Part shown: positions 3,685 through 6,918 of the stretch, one piece after another | Position numbering within the stretch: the first letter of the stretch is position 1 | Layout of the letters: every line of letters begins with the position of its first letter | NCBI GenBank assembly: GCA_016763165.1 | Contig: JAESUJ010000032.1 | Coordinates: 1 to 6,918, forward strand | DNA: 6,918 nt | Direction: 5' to 3' | DNA from: Candidatus Babeliales bacterium | Lineage (GTDB): Bacteria > Babelota > Babeliae > Babelales > CAZZPM01 | Program-made: the position numbers and the translations under genes | Notes under the pieces: model-generated | What the model was told of the DNA's origin: nothing | The model's database searches: none | The model's input: only the letters and a program-made list of their open reading frames with translations

Positions 3685-6291
3685 ATGAAGACAGATCTCA
3701 TTCGTAAAAAATTTCTTACATTCTTTGAACAAAATGGCCATACAGTAGTTGACAGCTCCGCCGTTATTCCTGCAGAAGATCCCACTATTTTATTTGCCAA
3801 TGCTGGAATGAATCAATTCAAAGATTGTTTTTTAGGTAAAGAAAAAAGAACGTATATCCGCGCTGCAACTTCACAAAAATGTGTCCGCGCTGGTGGAAAA
3901 CATAACGATCTTGAAAATGTTGGCTTCACATCTCGACACTTAACTTTTTTTGAAATGCTTGGAAACTTCTCCTTTGGTGACTACTTCAAAAAAGAAGCTA
4001 TTGAATATGCTTGGAAATTTTTAACTGAAGAACTTGCCCTTCCAGCCGAACGTTTGTACGTCACTGTGTACGAAAAAGATGATGAATCGTACAGACTCTG
4101 GCATACGATTGCAGGCGTTCCTTATGAACAAATTTCAAAATTAGGCGAAGCAGACAATTTTTGGTCTATGGGTGATGTTGGCCCCTGTGGCCCTTGTACC
4201 GAAATTTATTATGATTATGGTGCAGACTCAACTCCAGGTGGTGAAAATCAAAAACCTGGCGATGAAGGTGAACGATTTGTTGAAATCTGGAATCTTGTTT
4301 TTATGCAGTACAATCGAGATACTGATGGGAAAATGAACCCACTTGTACAGACAGGTGTCGATACTGGCATTGGCCTTGAACGACTTGCAGCAGTTTTACA
4401 AAATAAAAAAACAGTTTTTCATATCGACTCATTTCAACCAATTAGAGAAGCGATCGAAAAAGAGACCAGCATAAAATATGAAACGGCAACAGTAGATCAA
4501 CAGACAGCTTTTCATGTTTTATGCGATCATATTCGATCAACTTCATTTATCATTACAGATGGAGGCGCTCCTTCCAATGAAGGTCGTGGCTATGTTTTAC
4601 GTAAAATTATTCGACGAGCTGCGCTGTTTGCTCAGAAACTTTCATTAAAACCATTTTTTCATAAACTGGTTACCCCTCTGATCAAAACGATCTCCCAATC
4701 CTACCCATCACTCAAACAGAATCAGACTCTTATTGAATCAGTCCTTCTCAGTGAAGTAGAAAAATTTTCTTCAAACTTACTTGTTGGTAAAAATATTTTT
4801 GAAAGATATGTTGAAGAACTCAACAAAATAAAAGTGAAAATAATATCTGGCAAACAAGCATTCAAATTATACGACACCTATGGTTTCCCGCTTGAACTCA
4901 CTAAAGTCTTAGCGCATGAGAACCAATTAACTGTTGATGCAGAAGGATTTGCGCATCAGATGAGCATTCAACAAGCAACATCTGGGAAAAAAACTGCAAA
5001 ACAGACAGATCTTGATATTCCAACAGAGATTAAGACAGAGTTTGTTGGGTATGAGACTTTGACAACTCAAAGCACTATTTTATGGAATCATAAACATGAT
5101 GATAAAAGCTACTGGATTGTTTTAGACAGCTCTCCTTTTTATGTTGAATCAGGAGGACAAGTGAATGATCAAGGAACCATCACTGTCGAAAACATAGAGC
5201 TTCCTGTTATTGATCTCAAAAAAGTAATCACTGCTCCTAATCAAGTTGCCATAGCTATTTTATGTCAACTTCCTGAAAAATTCAGTATCGAAAAACTATC
5301 TGTGGGAACAGTAGTGACATGCCTGGTTAATGCAACTGTACGAGCTAACACTGTACGCAACCATACAGCAGCACATATGCTTCAAGCTGCATTGATTGAA
5401 GTTTTAGGACCACAAATAAAGCAGGCCGGATCTATTGTTGAACCTGACTATCTTCGTTTTGATTTTTCATTTCATCGTCCTATGACAACTCAAGAAATAA
5501 AAAAAACAGAAGATATTATTAACGAAAAAATTCAAGAAAACATCTCGACTGAAGTCACGAATACCAACCTTAAAGATGCTCAAGCTATGGGGGCTAAAGC
5601 TTTCTTTGGTGAAAAATACAACCCAGAAAATGTTCGTGTTGTTCATATCCCTGGTTTTTCTACAGAGCTCTGTGGTGGAACACATGCTTCAGCAACTGGA
5701 ATCATCGGCCTCTGCAAAATAATCAGCGAAGCTTCGCTTGCAACCGGTGTTCGCCGTATTGTTGCAATCACCGGCCCTGCAGCAATAGCGTTGTTTCAAC
5801 AATTGCATAGCAATTCAAAAGTTTTGAGCGAACAATTCAAAGTACAGACCAATGAAATTCTGCCTGCTGTTCAAAAACAGACAGAGCAACTTATGAACCT
5901 TATCGGTGAAATAAAACAATTAAAAAAAAAGTTAATTCAGTCCAACATTGCAGAATGGGTTGATCAGATGAAGTCAATCAATAATATTCCTGTTTCAATA
6001 TTAACTATTGATGACGTTACACCTGATGATGTAAAACAGATAACTCAAAAAATGGATGCTCAAAAGCAAGGCATTATTTTAATTACATCGGCAAAAGAGA
6101 GTCGACTTATCTATTTCATTTTTATGAGTCCATCTATCAAAGCATCGTTTACCTTAAAAGAATTACATAAACATCTGGTTCAAACAGTCGGTGTTAAAGG
6201 CGGTGGCAAAGACAGAATAGTTCAAGGTAGTGGAAAGACAACGCATGAGAAGCTAAGCCAAGCACTTACTACATGGATCAAGGAGCAATAA
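3685..6291 (+). CDS. alaS: alanyl-tRNA synthetase, 868 aa, complete
   Basis: This cytoplasmic class II synthetase charges tRNA-Ala with alanine and hydrolyses mischarged Ser- or Gly-tRNA. The catalytic core is at residues about 1-240: KCVRAGGKHNDLENVG (65-80), RHLTFFEMLGNFSFGDYFK (84-102), GPCGPCTEIYYD (166-177) and motif 3 DTGIGLERL (226-234). The tRNA-recognition region follows, with NEGRGYVLRKIIRRA (298-312). The editing domain has ESGGQVNDQG (488-497) and both halves of the metal site: H560 and H564 in NHTAAH, C663 and H667 in CGGTH. A Lys/Gln-rich helix (about 725-752) leads to the C-Ala domain, whose Gly-rich loop (GVKGGGKDRIVQGSG, 836-850) departs from the common GGGRPDMAQ form. Length is close to the family norm of about 875. 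AAGGG (3673-3677) lies 7 nt before the ATG. The 3' end overlaps truA by 19 nt. An A9 run sits at 5922-5930. Confidence 0.98.
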   Translation: MKTDLIRKKFLTFFEQNGHTVVDSSAVIPAEDPTILFANAGMNQFKDCFLGKEKRTYIRAATSQKCVRAGGKHNDLENVGFTSRHLTFFEMLGNFSFGDYFKKEAIEYAWKFLTEELALPAERLYVTVYEKDDESYRLWHTIAGVPYEQISKLGEADNFWSMGDVGPCGPCTEIYYDYGADSTPGGENQKPGDEGERFVEIWNLVFMQYNRDTDGKMNPLVQTGVDTGIGLERLAAVLQNKKTVFHIDSFQPIREAIEKETSIKYETATVDQQTAFHVLCDHIRSTSFIITDGGAPSNEGRGYVLRKIIRRAALFAQKLSLKPFFHKLVTPLIKTISQSYPSLKQNQTLIESVLLSEVEKFSSNLLVGKNIFERYVEELNKIKVKIISGKQAFKLYDTYGFPLELTKVLAHENQLTVDAEGFAHQMSIQQATSGKKTAKQTDLDIPTEIKTEFVGYETLTTQSTILWNHKHDDKSYWIVLDSSPFYVESGGQVNDQGTITVENIELPVIDLKKVITAPNQVAIAILCQLPEKFSIEKLSVGTVVTCLVNATVRANTVRNHTAAHMLQAALIEVLGPQIKQAGSIVEPDYLRFDFSFHRPMTTQEIKKTEDIINEKIQENISTEVTNTNLKDAQAMGAKAFFGEKYNPENVRVVHIPGFSTELCGGTHASATGIIGLCKIISEASLATGVRRIVAITGPAAIALFQQLHSNSKVLSEQFKVQTNEILPAVQKQTEQLMNLIGEIKQLKKKLIQSNIAEWVDQMKSINNIPVSILTIDDVTPDDVKQITQKMDAQKQGIILITSAKESRLIYFIFMSPSIKASFTLKELHKHLVQTVGVKGGGKDRIVQGSGKTTHEKLSQALTTWIKEQ

Positions 6292-6918
6292 TCAACAACA
6301 AAATTCAAACGTACAAATTAATTATTGCATATGACGGCACAAAGTATTATGGTTGGCAAAAACAAGATGGTGGTAATGCCTTTATATGGATTGGAGGAGT
6401 CGCAGATACATTAATAAGAAGCTTTAAAAAAGTTTTTCTTAAAGAGATCTCAATACTCGGTGCATCACGAACTGATAAGGGCGTACATGCTCACGGACAA
6501 GTTGCTCGCATACGTACCATACTTGATCTCGATCCTACAAAAATAATGACCGCATGGAATTACCACTTGCCTTCTGATATTACAATTAAATCAGCCTCAA
6601 AAGCAGCCGATCTGTTTAATCCACGCAAGGATGTCAAACAAAAGACGTATACATATCGCCTATTTACTGAGTATCCTGATCCTTTTATTGGACGATTCGG
6701 CTGGCTCTATCCATTTATCAAGGCAGTAGATATCAACACTTTAAAAAAAGTCTTAGCTTTATATGTCGGAAAACATGACTTCAGTTCATTTTGTAGATAT
6801 CAAGAAGCAAAATCTCCTATAAAAATTATTGATAGCATTGAATTCGTTTATGAAAAAACAAGTACACCATCCTATTTAATCACCATCAAAGGCCCTTCTT
6901 TTGCCCATCATCAAATAA
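6273..6918 (+). CDS. truA: tRNA pseudouridine(38-40) synthase TruA, 3'-truncated by window end
   Basis: TruA converts uridines 38-40 of the tRNA anticodon arm to pseudouridine. The 215 visible residues contain IAYDGTKYYGWQKQ (18-31), the catalytic motif RTDKGVHAHGQV (66-77, nucleophile D68), LPSDI (99-103), FNPRKDVKQKTYTYRL (115-130), GKHDFSSF (166-173) and GPSFAHHQI (207-215), the start of the last core strand. About 50-60 residues are missing beyond the window. After GWQKQ the usual TVQ-type helix start is replaced by NAFIWIGGVADTL, a mild divergence. The first in-frame ATG (6273) lies inside alaS in another frame, giving a 19-nt overlap and likely translational coupling. No good Shine-Dalgarno precedes it, and it gives about 10 more residues before IAYDGT than usual. 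The true start could be a later non-ATG codon; see 6280-6285. Confidence 0.93.
   Translation, partial: MDQGAIINNKIQTYKLIIAYDGTKYYGWQKQDGGNAFIWIGGVADTLIRSFKKVFLKEISILGASRTDKGVHAHGQVARIRTILDLDPTKIMTAWNYHLPSDITIKSASKAADLFNPRKDVKQKTYTYRLFTEYPDPFIGRFGWLYPFIKAVDINTLKKVLALYVGKHDFSSFCRYQEAKSPIKIIDSIEFVYEKTSTPSYLITIKGPSFAHHQI
6280..6285 (+). promoter_or_regulatory. truA: strong AAGGAG ribosome-binding sequence at the alaS/truA overlap
   Basis: AAGGAG occurs at the very end of alaS, 5 nt before an ATC codon (6291-6293) that is in frame with truA and gives a TruA N-terminus of typical length. No ATG, GTG or TTG in the truA frame lies at a usable distance downstream. The site may serve a rare ATC or ATA start, may promote re-initiation after the alaS stop, or may simply be the codons of the alaS C-terminus (KEQ). 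Confidence 0.3.

Noticed and set aside
5467..5685. Minus-strand 72-codon open frame
   Set aside because: It is entirely antisense to the conserved editing domain of alaS, including the CGGTH motif region. It is a shadow frame.

Overview
The window is AT-rich bacterial chromosome, roughly mid-30s % GC by eye, with short spacers and strong AAGGA-type ribosome binding sites. It holds six recognisable or well-supported genes, plus one doubtful small ORF. Gene content (alaS, truA, an SPFH/NfeD membrane pair, a NUDIX start) fits a Gram-negative-like bacterium. The AT bias, poly-A/T tracts and a secreted Cys-containing protein of unknown family would fit a reduced, host-associated lineage such as Candidatus Dependentiae. 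That placement is a guess and no marker here proves it.

Left part, all on the minus strand. Positions 1-69 carry the first 23 codons of a probable NUDIX hydrolase that runs off the window. Its leader (70-150) holds a TATAAT box and an 11-bp inverted repeat, one arm of which covers the Shine-Dalgarno. A stem-loop terminator (151-192) closes the next gene, a 380-residue exported or membrane protein of unknown family (256-1398). Another hairpin terminator (1467-1524) closes the upstream operon.

Middle part, also minus strand, is a compact three-gene operon read from 3437 down to 1550: a full-length short NfeD protein, a second shorter NfeD paralogue 17 nt later, and a QmcA/stomatin-like SPFH protein 44 nt after that. 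NfeD and SPFH proteins are established genomic and functional partners in membrane microdomain or membrane quality-control complexes. The unusual point is the tandem nfeD duplication, in which one copy has lost much of its membrane hairpin.

Right part, plus strand, starts from a 247-bp divergent intergenic region with candidate promoters facing both ways. alaS (alanyl-tRNA synthetase, complete, with all editing-site metal ligands) overlaps by 19 nt the start of truA (tRNA pseudouridine synthase), which is cut by the window end at residue 215. Together they form a tRNA charging and modification operon.

I see no mobile element, CRISPR array, rRNA or tRNA gene, and no convincing new multi-gene system. 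The most worthwhile leads are the duplicated and truncated NfeD, the orphan 380-residue protein, and the regulatory dyads.
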